Positions 10,199-24,302 of a stretch of DNA of 64,000 bases are shown here, one piece after another. The notes beneath the pieces are model-generated. The model did no database searches. It had not been told where the DNA came from and saw only the letters and a list, made by a program, of their open reading frames with translations. Source of the stretch: Ctenosaura bakeri (taxonomy: Eukaryota; Chordata; Lepidosauria; Squamata; Iguanidae); NCBI GenBank assembly GCA_948474755.1, contig CAOLHI010001301.1, positions 248,001 to 312,000 on the forward strand, written 5' to 3'. Made by a program: the position numbers and the translations under genes. Every line of letters begins with the position of its first letter. Positions within the stretch are counted from its first letter, which is position 1.

Positions 10199-11519
10199 TG
10201 TTGCCCTGTTTACTGGGTGTCCCAGGAGGGACACCTATATGCACTCTCAATTAACTAAGTTTGGGGAAATTAGCTAGAGCACAAGTTAGCAATGCGAGAG
10301 GCAGGGCAACGCAGCAGAATCTTTTACCCAATGTCTACGGGGTCAAGCCAAGCCAAGGAGCACACCAAGTTTAAGAATAATTGAGATGTTTATTAAATAC
10401 AGACAAACAGTGTATGCAACACCCTCACACAAGTAACTATAGAAAATAAAGGTTGGAGTAGTATAGAGGGATTTTGAGAGGGATTGTTGAATTGGGTGAT
10501 ACCACATCTGTCCTGAAGATTGAGTTCGTTGGTATGGAATCTCAGTACGTGGGACTGAGGGGACAGCTCACCAAACAAAGTGGAAGCAAGGCTGGATGGA
10601 AGTCCGGAGCGATCCGAGGAAGGTCTCGGAATCAGGGGTTTTTATAGGGAGGAATGTAACTGCAGGCTGTTCCATACTTGGGGAAAACAATGAGTTTCGG
10701 GCTCGAGACAAAGCTTTGGAAAGGTCAAAATTTAGCATGATTGAGGCCCTTTTTGCACTGTACCTTTTTGCACGAGGGGGGTGTGTCTCGCGTGAAAAGC
10801 CTCCTCCGGGACGCCGCCGCTTCCCCTCTCGTTCCTTCCGCAGACGCTTCCCAATGGCACGTCCGTCTCGCTAGCGCCCTGCCCCTTCCTTCCGCAGGGC
10901 ACCATGGGAGCTGTAGGCTCCATGGGGGAAGGAAGTGCAACCCAGTCGCTTCGTGACGCTCCGCACAGCAGGTAAGTGGGCGTGGGCGCCACGAGCGTTG
11001 CGCGAGCACGGGTGATTTTTGGCTTCAAGTCGAAAATCAAAAAATATGCCCAGGTGCCACGTCAGCCTCGTGAGCGCCATGCAAGTGGGGGTGCGTCATG
11101 CGATGCGCCGCTCCCATTTGCGCGGCGCTCAAGGGGCGCTCAAGCGAGAAAAAATGAATGCGAAAAGGGCTTGAGTTAGGTCCAAATTGACAAAGAGGTA
11201 GACTGTATGCAAATGCTCAGTGCTTGGCAGTTGAGGATTCAGCTTGCCAAGTTGCCTGCTCAGGGCAGAGAGTCCTTTGTAAACAGTGTGCATACATAAT
11301 GGGGGTGTTTGCAGAGAGGTCTCCTAAAGCGGTGATCTGGCTATTTCTGGCCTACCTGTATTGTGTTAGGATATTGCAGCATTTGATGGCCGAGCCTAGT
11401 TCTGTGCTTGTCTGGGGACCTCACAAACATGTGGAGTGGGGTGGTGGAAGAGAGTCAAATTATTGACATCAAAATGATATCTTTATGCTATCTCAAAGGA
11501 AGCCTTACCTGCAGTAACA
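10199..11519 (-). mobile_element. Solo LTR, split by a B element
   Basis: Terminal TGTTGCCCTG (left) and GTAACA (right) fit the TGTTAC...GTAACA ends of the other two copies. A 4-bp duplication TAGG flanks it (10195-10198, 11520-11523). Transcription would run on the minus strand: a 'tataaaa' TATA-like box lies near 10643-10650 and a polyadenylation-type AATAAA near 10392-10397. Without the nested element it is about 894 bp. No internal retroviral sequence flanks it, so it is a recombined solo LTR. Confidence 0.8.
10745..11171 (+). mobile_element. Family B MITE nested in an LTR
   Basis: Ends are GGCCCTTTTTGCAC and GCGAAAAGGGCT. Exact TGA lies on both sides (10742-10744, 11172-11174). It contains a strong CAG|GTAAGT donor-like site (10970-10977) and an attttt-type hairpin near 11012-11036. 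It is younger than the LTR it interrupts. Confidence 0.85.
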
Positions 11520-11523
11520 TAGG

Positions 11524-12435
11524 AGATGGTTGGTAGAGAATTCTGGCCTCTGCAGTAACCAAAAAAATGTGAGTTACAGCAGTGTAAGATTAATTTATGA
11601 CATCATAACACACTAACAGTATGCCAGTCAATATATCAGAGTACCACAAAGCAAGATGTAGAAACGATTGTCCCAATTTGACAAGAAGAGCCCCGATTAA
11701 TCTACTTTTTCAGCTGCTTTTAAAATGTCCCAGTTTTTCTCTTCTCCAACCACCTTCCCCCTTTGTCCTTAGCTTCCTTCCTTACTTCCACTGGTGCAAA
11801 CTGATTTCAAAGTACAAAAGTAGTTTGCACTTAATTCAGCAGGTGGGGAAGAGGAGTGGAGAGGGTGAAATCTTGTCCTTCCCAATAGGCTCAGGCAAAA
11901 GCAAACTGCTGTAGCGTGTGCCTTCTTCCTCTCTCATAACTTTTTCAGTTTTGACCATACTTGGTCACCCACTTCCTGGTTTTCCTCTGCAAAACATTGG
12001 AGGGTATATAGTAATAATGTTTACAGTAAACATAATCCAGCCAAAATTAAGGACCACGGGCTCATGCAGCTTTGGCTAATGCAGGAACAGATGTATAGAT
12101 AGTATACAGTTTAGCTTAGCTTTACATTGTTATTTATACTGGTATATCATTAAAATTTTGTACTGTCCCTCATCATGGTTTCTGGTATGATTTACACACA
12201 TGGCTGCACCCTGGTGTGCTTTTTATGTACGCCCTGCTTTTGTTATTAAAGCCATCGAAATGGCTTCAAAAAGACACATAAAAAATGAATAAAACAAAGG
12301 AAACCAGTGCAACCAATATAACAAGATAATACTGAGAATTGAAGGAGTAGAAAACATTGTTAAAAACCAGAAGTTAAGATGCCACTAAGTGAGGACGGAA
12401 GAACAACAGTATGAAAACTGAAAGCAATAAATGTT
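11524..12435. other. Unannotated segment
   Basis: No gene or familiar repeat recognised. AT-rich, with a short polypyrimidine tract near 11700-11790. Confidence 0.4.
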
Positions 12436-13075
12436 TAAATGTTGTTGTTGATTTTATAACCTACCTTTCCCTCAATACCGGGACTCAAGGCAATTTACAA
12501 ATTATTAAAACCCATACAGATTAAAAATGCACAAAAAACCAGTTATGTGTGTGTGTGTGTGTGTTATTAAACGCAATTAAACAACTTATACAATTGAGTT
12601 AAAATTTTAAATTAATTAAAAGGCAGAATATTTTTTTTAAAAAAAACCTACCAACCAGCATATCCTTAAAAGCCTATGCTTGTCAATTCCTAAAAGCCTG
12701 ACAGAATAAGGAAGTCTTCATTTACTCACAGAAGGAGAATGAGGTCATTTCCACCCCACACTGTTACAGTGCAATTATTTCACTTTCAATGTCCTGTGGA
12801 ATCCTGGGGCTTGCAGTTTAGGGAGGGGCGTTTAGAATTCTCAGCCAGAGAGCTCTTGGGTGTCAGCAAACTACAAACCCCAGAATTCCACAGGACACTG
12901 AAAGTTGAGTAATAGCACTGTAACAGGGAAGTGTGGAAATGGCCTAAGGAAGAAGCCATCCTAGCGTTCCCAGGGAATGGAGTTCCAAAGTCTGGGAGCT
13001 GCCACCAAGAAGGCCCTCTTCTTTGTTCCCACCTAATGTGTCTGAGAAGATAACTGGGACAGGGAGAAAGGCCTA
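12436..13075. repeat. Unclassified interspersed repeat split by a family A MITE
   Basis: The left piece (12436-12742) contains 'cctttccctcaata', 'gggactcaaggcaattt' and a (TG)n run at 12545-12564. The right piece (12945-13075) contains 'gttccaaagtctgggagctg' and 'aagaaggccctcttctttgt'. I recall this arrangement as a common reptile LINE-associated or DNA repeat, but cannot assign the family. The join around the MITE reads through if the MITE is removed. Confidence 0.5.
12743..12944. mobile_element. Family A MITE, full length
   Basis: A 202-bp palindrome from GGTCATTTCCACCC to GGAAATGGCC. Flanks TGA and TAA are a one-mismatch 3-bp duplication. It interrupts the surrounding repeat. Confidence 0.8.
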
Positions 13076-13509
13076 GACATGTTGAAAAAGATTTATTTGT
13101 TATGAAAAACCAAGATACGAGAAAGCTAGAAGATCTCGGCTGGGTGAGAGTTCCACGTTCTGATTGTCATCTTCAAAGAGGTCCTGCTTCTCCTAGTCAC
13201 ACACATAAGATTACATGCAGAAGGAATGGACAGTAGTTATCCTACAACTGACCTTTTGGGAACAGATCGGTTTGGAACTAGTGGTCTGGTCTGAAACCTT
13301 TTAAAGTTTTTATAATGAACATGAAAACTTTGAAGTGAGATGTGTTTTCCTGCTCATCTTTGGCTCGCTTAACATTGGGTCCCTTTCTTTGGGTTTACAA
13401 GAATTGGAACTCTCAGCAGGACACAGGAAAAAGGATACTCAGGTGACTAGAAGAAACACTCTGGGTCTTTTCTGGCCTATTGCCAGAAAGTGTCACACTC
13501 AATACTCAA
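13076..13509. other. Unannotated segment
   Basis: Nothing recognised. Confidence 0.4.
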
Positions 13510-13712
13510 GAGCTTTGTTGCTGTTGTGTGCCTTTAAGTTGTTTCTGACTTATGGCGATCATACAGTGAACCTACCACAGAGTTTTCTGGGGCTGAAAAT
13601 GTGTGATGTATGCAAGGTGACCCAGTGGGTTTCCATGGCTCAGCAGATAATCAAACCCTGATTTCCAGGATCGTAGTCCATTGCTCAAACCATTACACCT
13701 TGGTAGCTCTCA
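13510..13712 (-). mobile_element. CORE-SINE
   Basis: Full minus-strand copy. The tail side starts 'ttgttgctgttgtgtgcctt', then come 'cttatggcgatcatacag', the CORE block 'gtgacccagtgggtttccat' and the tRNA-like head ending 'tcaaaccattacacc'. Confidence 0.8.
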
Positions 13713-13739
13713 GTCACAAGTTTATACCATGCCAAATGT

Positions 13740-14145
13740 GTCAAGGTCAAGGGAAGTAGTGGTTGCACTCTATTCTCCTTTGGTCAGATCTCATCCTGAG
13801 TACCATGTCTAGTTCTGAGCACCACAGGTCAAAAAGGATATTGACCCACTGTTGTCCAGAAAGAGGCAACAAACATCATTCAAGTTCTGGAACCCAAGCA
13901 CTGTGAGAAATGATTTAGGCAGCTGGATATGTTCAACCTAGAGGAGAGAAGGCTAAAAGATGACATGATAGTAGTGTTTAAATATCTGAAGTGATGTCAT
14001 GTAGAAGATGGAGAAAGCTTCTGTTCTGCTGCTCCAGAGACTAGAACATGAACCAAAGAATTCAAATTACAAGAGTTTCCACCTAACACAAAGAAAAACT
14101 TCTTTACTGTAAGTGCTGTTCAACAACGCAACAGAGTGCTTCACA
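13740..14145 (+). mobile_element. CR1-type LINE 3' region, degenerate
   Basis: Recognisable in order: 'ggatattgacccactgttg', 'tgagaaatgatttaggcagc', 'ggagagaaggctaaaagatg', 'gtttaaatatctgaagtgat', then 'cacctaacacaaagaaaaac'. It stops at the chimeric MITE; the usual 3' UTR does not resume beyond it, so the 3' end was lost. Confidence 0.75.
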
Positions 14146-14531
14146 GGCCCTTTGCGCAACTCACTTTTTGCTGAGCTGGGGTGCAGGGATCGCGCAAGCA
14201 GCCTCTTGTGAGAGGCTCTCGCATCCCCATTGCTTCCGCTCTGCAACTGCTGCGTGTTTGCAAGCAGCTAGCATGAGACAGCCCCTCCTCTTCCTTCCAC
14301 AGTGCAGCCTGGGATTTTTCCAGGCTGCGCTGGGGCAGGAAGTGTGAGTGCCACAGCTCCGGAGCTCCACACGCATGGCACGAAGCCAAAAATGAAATAG
14401 TGCAGTATAGCACTATACTGTTATAGTGCTATTATTCTACTTTCAACGTCCTGTGGAATTCTGGGGTTTGTAGTTTACTGAGGCCAAGGAGCTATCTGGT
14501 TGAGAATTTGAAATGTAGTGCGGAAATGGCC
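14146..14531. mobile_element. Chimeric MITE: family B left, family A right
   Basis: The left end GGCCCTTTGCGCAAC and about 250 bp belong to family B (gcctgggatttttcc-type core). From about 14401 the sequence becomes a family A right part ending GTGCGGAAATGGCC. The whole still has compatible outer termini. It may be a recombinant, or two overlapping truncated insertions. Confidence 0.55.
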
Positions 14532-14928
14532 TATGTTTCTATGAAAAGTATAACCAGATACACACGTGAATGTGAAGAATATCCTCATCTACAGCCACAA
14601 CAGCACAAATGTGCAACTCAATTTCCACAGATTTCAACTGAATGTGGATGTTCCACACGAGTTATAACCACTTCCATAGATAAATGTATGGCTGCATAAG
14701 AGACCATGAAGATTGCAGTCTTTGAATGGTGTGGCGAAAGTGAAGTGAGGAGTTCTCCTCTTCCTAGTACTAGAACCAAAGAGGATATTATGAAAGAAGA
14801 TGCAGAATTAATCAAAGGAAGTACACAGTTACACTGCAGAACTCACTGGAACAAGATAGAGTGGCAGCTACTAATTTGGATGAATTTCAAATTTGGGCAG
14901 ATATGAGGTGAGGAAAACGCAATCAATA
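14532..14928. other. Unannotated segment
   Basis: Nothing recognised. Confidence 0.4.
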
Positions 14929-15128
14929 GCCATTTCCACACTACACTGTTATAGTGCTATTACTCCACTTTCAACATCCTGTGGAATTCTGGGTTTATAG
15001 TTTAGGGAGGTCAAAGAGCTCCTTGGCTGAGAATTCTAAATGCCCCTCCCTAGACTGCAAACCCCAGGATTCCAGAGGATGTTGAAAGGGGAATAATAGT
15101 GCTATAACAGTGTAGTGCAGAAAAGGCC
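14929..15128. mobile_element. Family A MITE, full length
   Basis: A 200-bp palindrome from GCCATTTCCACACT to GCAGAAAAGGCC, with both arms intact and about 85-90% paired by eye. Flanking 3-bp duplication is not evident. Confidence 0.8.
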
Positions 15129-15283
15129 AATGTCAACTCCTCAAGACAGCAGTACCTTCCCAAAAAATTCAGATTCATTACTCTTCCAGCCTCACGTGGA
15201 AAATTAGCTCCCACTAAGGGGAAGCTCTTGGGAGGAATTTCAGCCCAGCTTTACATATTGTGCATACAGAAGTCCTCCACTTT

Positions 15284-15747
15284 TCAACAGGCCAACTGGA
15301 ACATGTCCAGAGGAGGGTGACCACAATGGTAGAAGGCCTGGAAACCATGCCCTTTGAGAAGTGGCTTTAGAAGCAGGATATATTTAGCCTGGAGAAGAGA
15401 AGGTTAAGAGGCAACATGATAGCTATGTTTAAACTTTTGAAGGGATGTCATATGGAGAATGGAGCAAGCCTGTTTTCTCCTGCTCCAGGAACTAGGACAT
15501 AGAGCAATAGCTTCAAACCTAAGGAAGATAGATCTCATCTAAACATTAGGAAGAACTTCCTGAAGGTAAATGCAATCCAAAGTGAAATACACTGCCTTGG
15601 AGTGTCATGAAGTCTCCTGCTTGGAGGTTTTTAAACAGAGGTCGGATGGCCATGTCTTGGGAATGCTTTGATGGTGTATTCTGGTATGGCAGAATGGGGT
15701 TGGACTTGATGGCCTTTGTGGTCTCTTCCAGCTCTATGATTCTATGG
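15284..15747 (+). mobile_element. CR1-type LINE 3' end
   Basis: Runs from 'caggccaactggaacatgtc' through 'gaggagggtgaccacaatgg', 'ggagaagagaaggttaagag' and 'ggttggacttgatggccttt' to the tail 'ctctatgattctatgg'. Several stops and frameshifts break the reverse transcriptase C-terminus. Confidence 0.85.
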
Positions 15748-17431
15748 CCCACTTTTTGCTGATTCACTCTTTTGACAGTAACCAGAACTACCTCTATCCT
15801 CCACTCCACTCATCTCGCCCCTCTCAAAACCTCACCAAACCAGAAATGTCCTCATGGGAAAGGGGGTGGATTGTTGCTGTGACCTTCACGCAGGTGTACG
15901 TCATTCAAAGGTTGTTTTTTTTTCCTTATTCTTCCCACCCTTCCATCCATCCCTCACTCCTCCTCTTCTGTCATCCCATGCATTCTAACTGTGTACACCA
16001 GGTTCTTGAGCTCATGGCAATCTCATCAATGCCCTGGCACGTTTCAACGATTTCTGGGTTTTGACAGTGCTCTGGCTCCCAAACTTTCAAATAAAGTAAG
16101 GGACGCCTGTACACTGGAATAAAGGGAAAAAGAGAGAAATGTCAAGCGAACTCCACCATCCAGAATTAAGTGGCTATCAAAATGCTCTCGGCACCTTCCA
16201 GGTTCCATGCGCTCTTCCCTGGGATAAATGGTGGTCAATAGTTCAACAAACTGTCAGGCAGGTTGGTGCTGTGTTCAAACTGTGCTATTTCCAGCAGGTC
16301 CCCTGACATCGTATCTAATTTACAAAATGAATATGCTTTAATTTTCTTTCTTCATGCATTGTGCTTTTTCCTCATTTAAAACAGCAACAGCCTCTGGCAG
16401 AAAAGGACATCACGTTTCGGGAGAAGATGAAGTTCCTCTCTTCCCTCTTCCATCCGCCTGCCTTCCTCCACCTCCTCTATGCAGGAGAATGGCATGGGTC
16501 AAGGGAGAAAAAATATGTATGCAAAACAACCTCACACCCCACCAGCCTCCATATATTCAATATTACAGTTTTGCCATTTCCAATCGGGGCTCATTTTCCA
16601 ATGGACCATAGCCACAGCCGTCTTTCATGGATTTACACATTTGTGCACAAAAAGGGAGGTGAGGGGAAAGGAACTGAAGAGGGAAGAAAAATGGCTTTGC
16701 ATGGGCTAACTAACCCCCAACATCCTTGCATCTCTGTTACTTGTGTATGCTGGTGCTAGGGGAATTCTTTCAAAAGAACAAGCTGACACTACGAAGGTTA
16801 TCTAGAAGAGACGGGGGAATGGGTTATATAGCAAGGACCGGGGAATGACTGTTTACCTTATAGGAGGCTCCACGATCAACTGAGGCCTGGAGGTTTTGAC
16901 TGCTATCAAATTTATTATCTTCATTGAATTTTCCTACAGTTCATGCACTTTGCAGCAGTGGATTGACACCCTTGAAAAACTATTGGAATATAAGAGCTAA
17001 TGGCTCAGGCCTCCCTCAGATTTGGTCTGGTGGGATGGCAGACAGAAATACATTTCTTTCCCTAAATAAAGTTGGAGTATTGATTCGTCTGGCCTGCTCT
17101 TCTAATTTCTCCTAGAGTTATGATGGAGCAGAGGGCAGAAGTCCCCTTCAGAACAAACCAAAAGAAGGCTCGTGGATGGCCACAAAGTCACCCTGTACAT
17201 GTATCACCTTGGCTAGGATTTTGCTGATGTCTTATATATTCATAAAGTCCTTTCTGGAAAGAATTGGACATTTTCATCTGATGGAGTATATCTGCATTCA
17301 CTTCAAAGTTCTGGAAGTAAAGTTGTGCATTGTTGATTTTGCTCATGGGGATATACAATAAGTCTGTATTGGGGTGCACATTGGATTGCGCATTCAGTTG
17401 TGCACTCATTTGTACATTTGGCTACAAGATA
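15748..17431. other. Unannotated segment, mostly unique
   Basis: No gene or repeat recognised across about 1.7 kb. The part around 16250-16400 ('gacatcgtatctaatttac', 'atgaatatgctttaatt') is unique and AT-motif rich and might be a weak conserved element. Frames up to 132 codons near 16361-16759 overlap on several frames and show no domain. Confidence 0.4.
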
Positions 17432-17658
17432 TTGCTACTCAAGATTCTACCTGGCATTAGGGAGAACTTCCTGATGGTAAAAGCAGTTTGGCAAGGGAAT
17501 ACACTGCCTCGGAGTGTGGTGGAGTCTCCTTCTTTGGAGGTTTTTAAATAGAGACTGGATGGCCACCTATTGGGAATGCTTTGATGGTGCATGGCAGAAT
17601 GGGTTGAACTGGATGGCCCTTCTGGTCTCTTCCAACTCTTTGGTTCTATGATTCTAAG
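17432..17658 (+). mobile_element. CR1-type LINE 3' end, short
   Basis: Matches from 'cattagggagaacttcctga' through 'ggagtgtggtggagtctcct' and 'gttgaactggatggcccttc' to 'ttggttctatgattctaag'. Strongly 5'-truncated. Confidence 0.8.
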
Positions 17659-17798
17659 AGTTGTACTGCACAATTAGTGGTTAATTCTACATAGGGAGAT
17701 TTATTCTATACCATTATCATATAGGATCTCTGCCATTGAATAAATGGAACACGAATACGGGTCATTTCAGCCCTCTCCCATGATGGCAGAATTCAAAG

Positions 17799-18222
17799 GC
17801 GTAGCAGTGTGGATCAGTATACAAAAGGATCTTGTAACATCTCTGAGACTAACTTAAGAGAAAGCATCTGATGAAGTAGACTGAAGTCCATAAAAACTTA
17901 TGCTACCAACTTCTCTCTCAGTTAGGCCCCTTCTGCACCCTACTGATCCTGGCAGCATTGCACTTCCTGACCCCCTGCAGCTCAGGTAAGTGCAGTAGGG
18001 TGGCAGGAGGGCGATGAGATTGCCAGTCATTGACAGGGAGAACTCGTCAATGATTTGTGGCACAATTGCACTGCCTGGGGATGGGAGAAGGATGGGATCT
18101 GGATGACAGCATGCAGAATGGTCGTCCGGATCCCATCCTTCACCCATCTCCAATGCAGGATGACAATATCTTGCAGAAAGACCTTAATCTCGTAGGTGCT
18201 ACAAGATCCCTTTGCATACCCT
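17799..18222. mobile_element. Inverted-repeat MITE split by a family C element
   Basis: The left block (17826-17924) and right block (18184-18222) are inverted: 'ggatcttgtaacatctctga' against 'atctcgtaggtgctacaaga'. The motif 'agtccataaaaacttatgct' between them is one I recall from a common sauropsid MITE. The right arm resumes directly after the nested element. Confidence 0.55.
17925..18183 (+). mobile_element. Family C MITE with TTA duplication
   Basis: Ends are GGCCCCTTCTGCAC and TTGCAGAAAGACC. Exact TTA is present on both sides (17922-17924, 18184-18186). Interior (259 bp in all) contains CAGGTAAGT at 17984-17991 and a foldback of 'ggagaaggatgggatc' against 'ggatcccatccttcac'. Confidence 0.8.
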
Positions 18223-18359
18223 TCTCCCAGGTTCATGAATGTATACAAGAAAGTATCTTTTTTAGACTGCAGTTTCCATATCTCCAACTGTCTTCACGTT
18301 GATCTAAAGAAGTCCTCCTAAAGGAACTTTTCCAAACTGTACAGAAACTTCTATACACA

Positions 18360-18632
18360 GGTAGCTCATTCGGAAGTGATATATATCCAGGAAAAAAATT
18401 GGTTGAATAAATTTCATGTTTCAGAAAATCCTGATGACAAGAATCCTCAGGTGATTATTATCTTTGCAATTCAGAACTTATTCTGTGGAAATTTCACATA
18501 TGCTATATTTGAGCAGAAACAGAATTTTCTGCACAGAAAATAGTATTTCTCCACAGACTTGACCTGATACCTGAAATACTATTTTCTGATCTGGAAACTT
18601 AACCTAATATTTTGAGATCTGGCAACCCTAAT
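18360..18632. repeat. Family G interspersed repeat
   Basis: AT-rich sequence with repeated 'gcacagaaaatagtattt'-type words. Similar blocks lie at 27.9, 31.2 and 33.2 kb, so it is dispersed. Family unknown to me. Confidence 0.45.
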
Positions 18633-19849
18633 TGTGTATGGGGAGGAAGAGGGATGCAAAAATTATTGTGTAGGTGGGTGAAGCCCTCCAAGATCCCACA
18701 GGATGAAATGTGGGTGCCCAGTCCCCAACATTTGCCTTTCCTTGCTGTACTGTTTCCTTCAAATGAACCAGGTTTCCAGAGTCTTAGTCCCTTTCAGTTC
18801 ACCAAAGAGAAGGCCCAGTCAAGAAAACTGCTCCTACTTGATCCAGAATTCTTCTCCTCACCACATGATTAAACCAGCCCCACTTACCCATATGATTGGG
18901 CACACACAGTTGAGCCCTCCAGGTTGAAAGGATCCTTTGCATGAGCAAAAAGCTGCAAGCATGTCCAGACAGACTCCATTTTTGAGAGCCATCGGAGGAG
19001 TAACCTAGAGACAACTTTCATTTCAGAACTTAAGTGTGGAGAGGCAGGCAAGAATAGACAGACAGATTGGGACAGGTGAAGTGTAGGCCAGAAAATGTTA
19101 TTGAATTGCAACTCCTATCAGTTGTAGCCAGGATAGCCAATGGAGAAGAATGCTGGGAGCTGCAGTCCAATAACATCTAGAGACCCCAGCCTAGACAGAT
19201 AGATGGAGAGGGAGAGGGAGAGGGAGAGAGAGGGAGTCTCAACTGAAATTCTGTATCATGGTCTATGTTGGATGACTTTATGCATTTTTAGTTACTTAGA
19301 AGAGGTGTTACAATCCCCCTAGTGGATTGTAAAGATGCATAACAGGTCACCAGCAAGAGTGGCCTGGGGAGCATTGGGATCTACCAATGCACATTGGCAC
19401 TATCTAGTCATTGTCCTGATGTACATCAGTCTCAAAGCACAATAGTCATTTCACTGGCTCCCCTTCGTAACAACATCACAGCAGCCCCTCACTGAGTACA
19501 GATTTGGCAAAACTGCTCAATTCTACTTCCTGTAGACATAGGTCCACTTAGATAGATATAAGTCCCCTCTTGATTTCAAGCCAGAATGTCATGAAAAAGA
19601 ATCAGCTAGAATTTGTTCCATGGCATGCTGTTTTTCCATGTGTTGAGAATATAATATGTGCACATGAAAGAGACTGTAATTCTCTTATTCGAATATGATT
19701 TTCCTGCCTGTGCAGCAGTGGTGCTACATCACACGATTCTCCTGACTATGTGTTTCTGCTCTTATGAGGGCCCTTTTCTTTTGCTACCAAGTGTTGAAAT
19801 GCACCATTTTGTCATGCTATTAACACCTTAAAATGTCATCCAAGAACCT
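18633..19849. other. Mostly unannotated; hAT-like scrap and GA-rich tract
   Basis: At 19095-19190 'gctgggagctgcagtccaat' and 'gaattgcaactcctatcagt' resemble a common reptile hAT MITE. A GAGAGG-rich tract lies at 19204-19236. Nothing else recognised. Confidence 0.4.
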
Positions 19850-20060
19850 CACAGGGAGTTATGGAGCTCCGGCTCCACAGGTTTTTCTTGCTGACTAGAC
19901 CGCCGGCATTTGCCCGAATTGGTTTTTAATAAAAGCCTGGAAGAAAAGAAATTGTCTGCCTGCGATGGCATGTTTGGAAGCCCGGAAAGGACTCATGAGG
20001 ACCGTTGAGCTGTTTAGTGACAGTATTTTCTATGCCCAATAAATTCTGTTGCTTCATAAT
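19850..20060. promoter_or_regulatory. Candidate conserved noncoding element
   Basis: A compact unique block with retained CpGs ('agaccgccggcatttgcccg') next to AT-rich motifs ('ttggtttttaataaaagcc', 'cccaataaattctg'). Its composition differs sharply from the flanks. No open frame; regulatory role is inference. Confidence 0.3.
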
Positions 20061-20571
20061 TGCAACTTGGAGTATGTTGAATTCCCACTTCTGTGCTCTG
20101 CTGTGATCCAGCTTTTGCTTATGCAGGCGTTGGATTGGCGTCTTGTGGTAAGGTTGAGATCATGGAAGGTTGGATGCTGTGCAAAAATATTGCAGTGTAT
20201 TTTGTGAGCAAGTTCATGATGGAGAAGAGCTTGCATCTTAGGACAATAATATGGCATCAATTAGCTCATAAGGAAAAACATCACGCTGAATCAAATGAAA
20301 TGTTGATTCATAGAGCTCAGGAAGTTCCTTTTTCTTTCTTTCCTTTTTACCATACAGCTCACTGAATGCACCAACCATCAGAGCCCATATTGGTAATGGG
20401 ATCCTGGATGCTATATTCCATAAAAATTAATTTCACCAACCCTGTTTCACTATTCTGTCTGCTGATTGTGATCCAAGAGACACCATCATGAAATTATTGA
20501 ACTATGTAAAAAGTGTTGTTCATAACAAGTATCTGGTCATCAAAAGGTTATCATCCATGATACTATGCAAC
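20061..20571. other. Unannotated segment
   Basis: Nothing recognised. Confidence 0.4.
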
Positions 20572-20579
20572 AGTATGAT

Positions 20580-21434
20580 TAGGGTTGGGCCAACCAAACC
20601 CTCAAATCCTGGGAAAGGATTCAAGATTTGGAAATCCAAATCCCTGTGCCAAAATAGGCAAACCAAATCTTTCAAATCCACCAACCAAATAGTTTGTTGG
20701 AGACTGGGATGCCTGAAAACCTGGGAGACACAAGAGGAGATGACAAGTAGGTGAGTTTTTCCCTTGGAGTAATAATGGCCTTTGATAACAATTTCAGAAA
20801 TTACATCTGGGGTTGTATTCTAATATATTTAAATTGAACATTTCATATTTAAGTTCAGCACTTGACTGTAAGGTACAGTCTTCTTGAGATTTCAAGGACA
20901 GCTGAAAGATTCCTTTGCACAGCTCCCTTGCAAAGCTCTTTCAGACACAATTCTGGGGTTTGGAGTTTTACAAGGGGTCACAGCCTCCTCTGCCAAAGTG
21001 TGCTGGCGCATCAGCAAACTGCAAACCCCACAATGCCATAAGGAGCTACACAAAGAAACTCCAGTTTTGATCTGGATGATCTCTCTACTGTAATGGTCCT
21101 GTTTACCCACGCAGAAAAATGTGGGATTAATCCACATTTTCTTGCCTGTGTAGAAAGGGCCTTTGTGTCAGTTTCAATCAGGGGAGATCCTGAGGCAAAA
21201 CTATGACAATTGTCCTGGCCAGATTTCTTCAGAGGGAGGTTTGCCTTTGCCTAGGTTTTTGCTAAGGCTGAGAGAATGTGTCTTGCCCAAGATTATCCTT
21301 CTTTCCCTTGCTTTTTAAACCCTGTTTTAAAAAAAGGATTCAAAAGATTCGAGATTCATGAAATTTGTGGATTCCCAGAGCCTTCCAGGGATTTGGACCC
21401 AGATTCGTAAAATTCTGGATTTGTCCCATCCCTA
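20580..21434. mobile_element. hAT-type non-autonomous element
   Basis: The left end TAGGGTTGGGCCAACCAAAC and the right end, reverse complement TAGGGATGGGACAAATCC, are similar inverted termini. An exact 8-bp duplication AGTATGAT flanks it (20572-20579, 21435-21442), the hAT hallmark. The 855-bp interior includes MITE-like sequence (about 20885-21095), a 67-bp foldback and a CORE-SINE-like remnant (about 21215-21300), so it grew by later insertions. No transposase. Confidence 0.75.
21095..21161. mobile_element. Minimal 67-bp foldback element
   Basis: Starts GGTCCTGTTTACCCACGC and ends 'gcctgtgtagaaagggcc'. Almost the whole length is one palindrome centred on 'gggattaatcc'. Its termini follow the GGYCCTNTYTNC pattern of the Harbinger-like group here. 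Confidence 0.6.
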
Positions 21435-21499
21435 AGTATGATGCAACAACAGAAACAACTAATGGAATTCTTGGTTGCACCACCAAGTCAAAGTGGAAA

Positions 21500-21747
21500 G
21501 CAAAGTAGCACTCTGGAAAAAGTACCACTCTAGGAAAGTAAAAGTACCACTCTGATCTGTCTTGGTCAGACCTCAGAAGAAGTGCTGTGTGCCATTTTGG
21601 GCACACCAAACAGAGAAGAATATCAACAAGATGGATCATGTCCAGATGTGGTTGAAAAAGATGGTCAAAGTTCTGGAAACCACATCCTGTGAGGAATGAT
21701 TGCAGATGATGGGCAAGTTTAACTCATGTAAGACTGAGAGGTGACAT
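21500..21747 (+). mobile_element. CR1-type LINE, 5' part of a split copy
   Basis: Degenerate CR1 reading 'accactctgatctgtcttgg', 'cagatgtggttgaaaaagat', 'gttctggaaaccacatcctg', then 'actgagaggtgacat', where it stops. The expected continuation 'gatagc...' is found 2.55 kb further on, after the KCTD1-derived insert. Confidence 0.75.

Positions 21748-24302
<2,555 letters not shown>

Noticed and set aside
16361..16759. 132-codon frame as a coding exon
   Set aside because: Three overlapping frames are open at once, no domain is recognisable, and no clear splice-flanked structure or codon pattern supports it.
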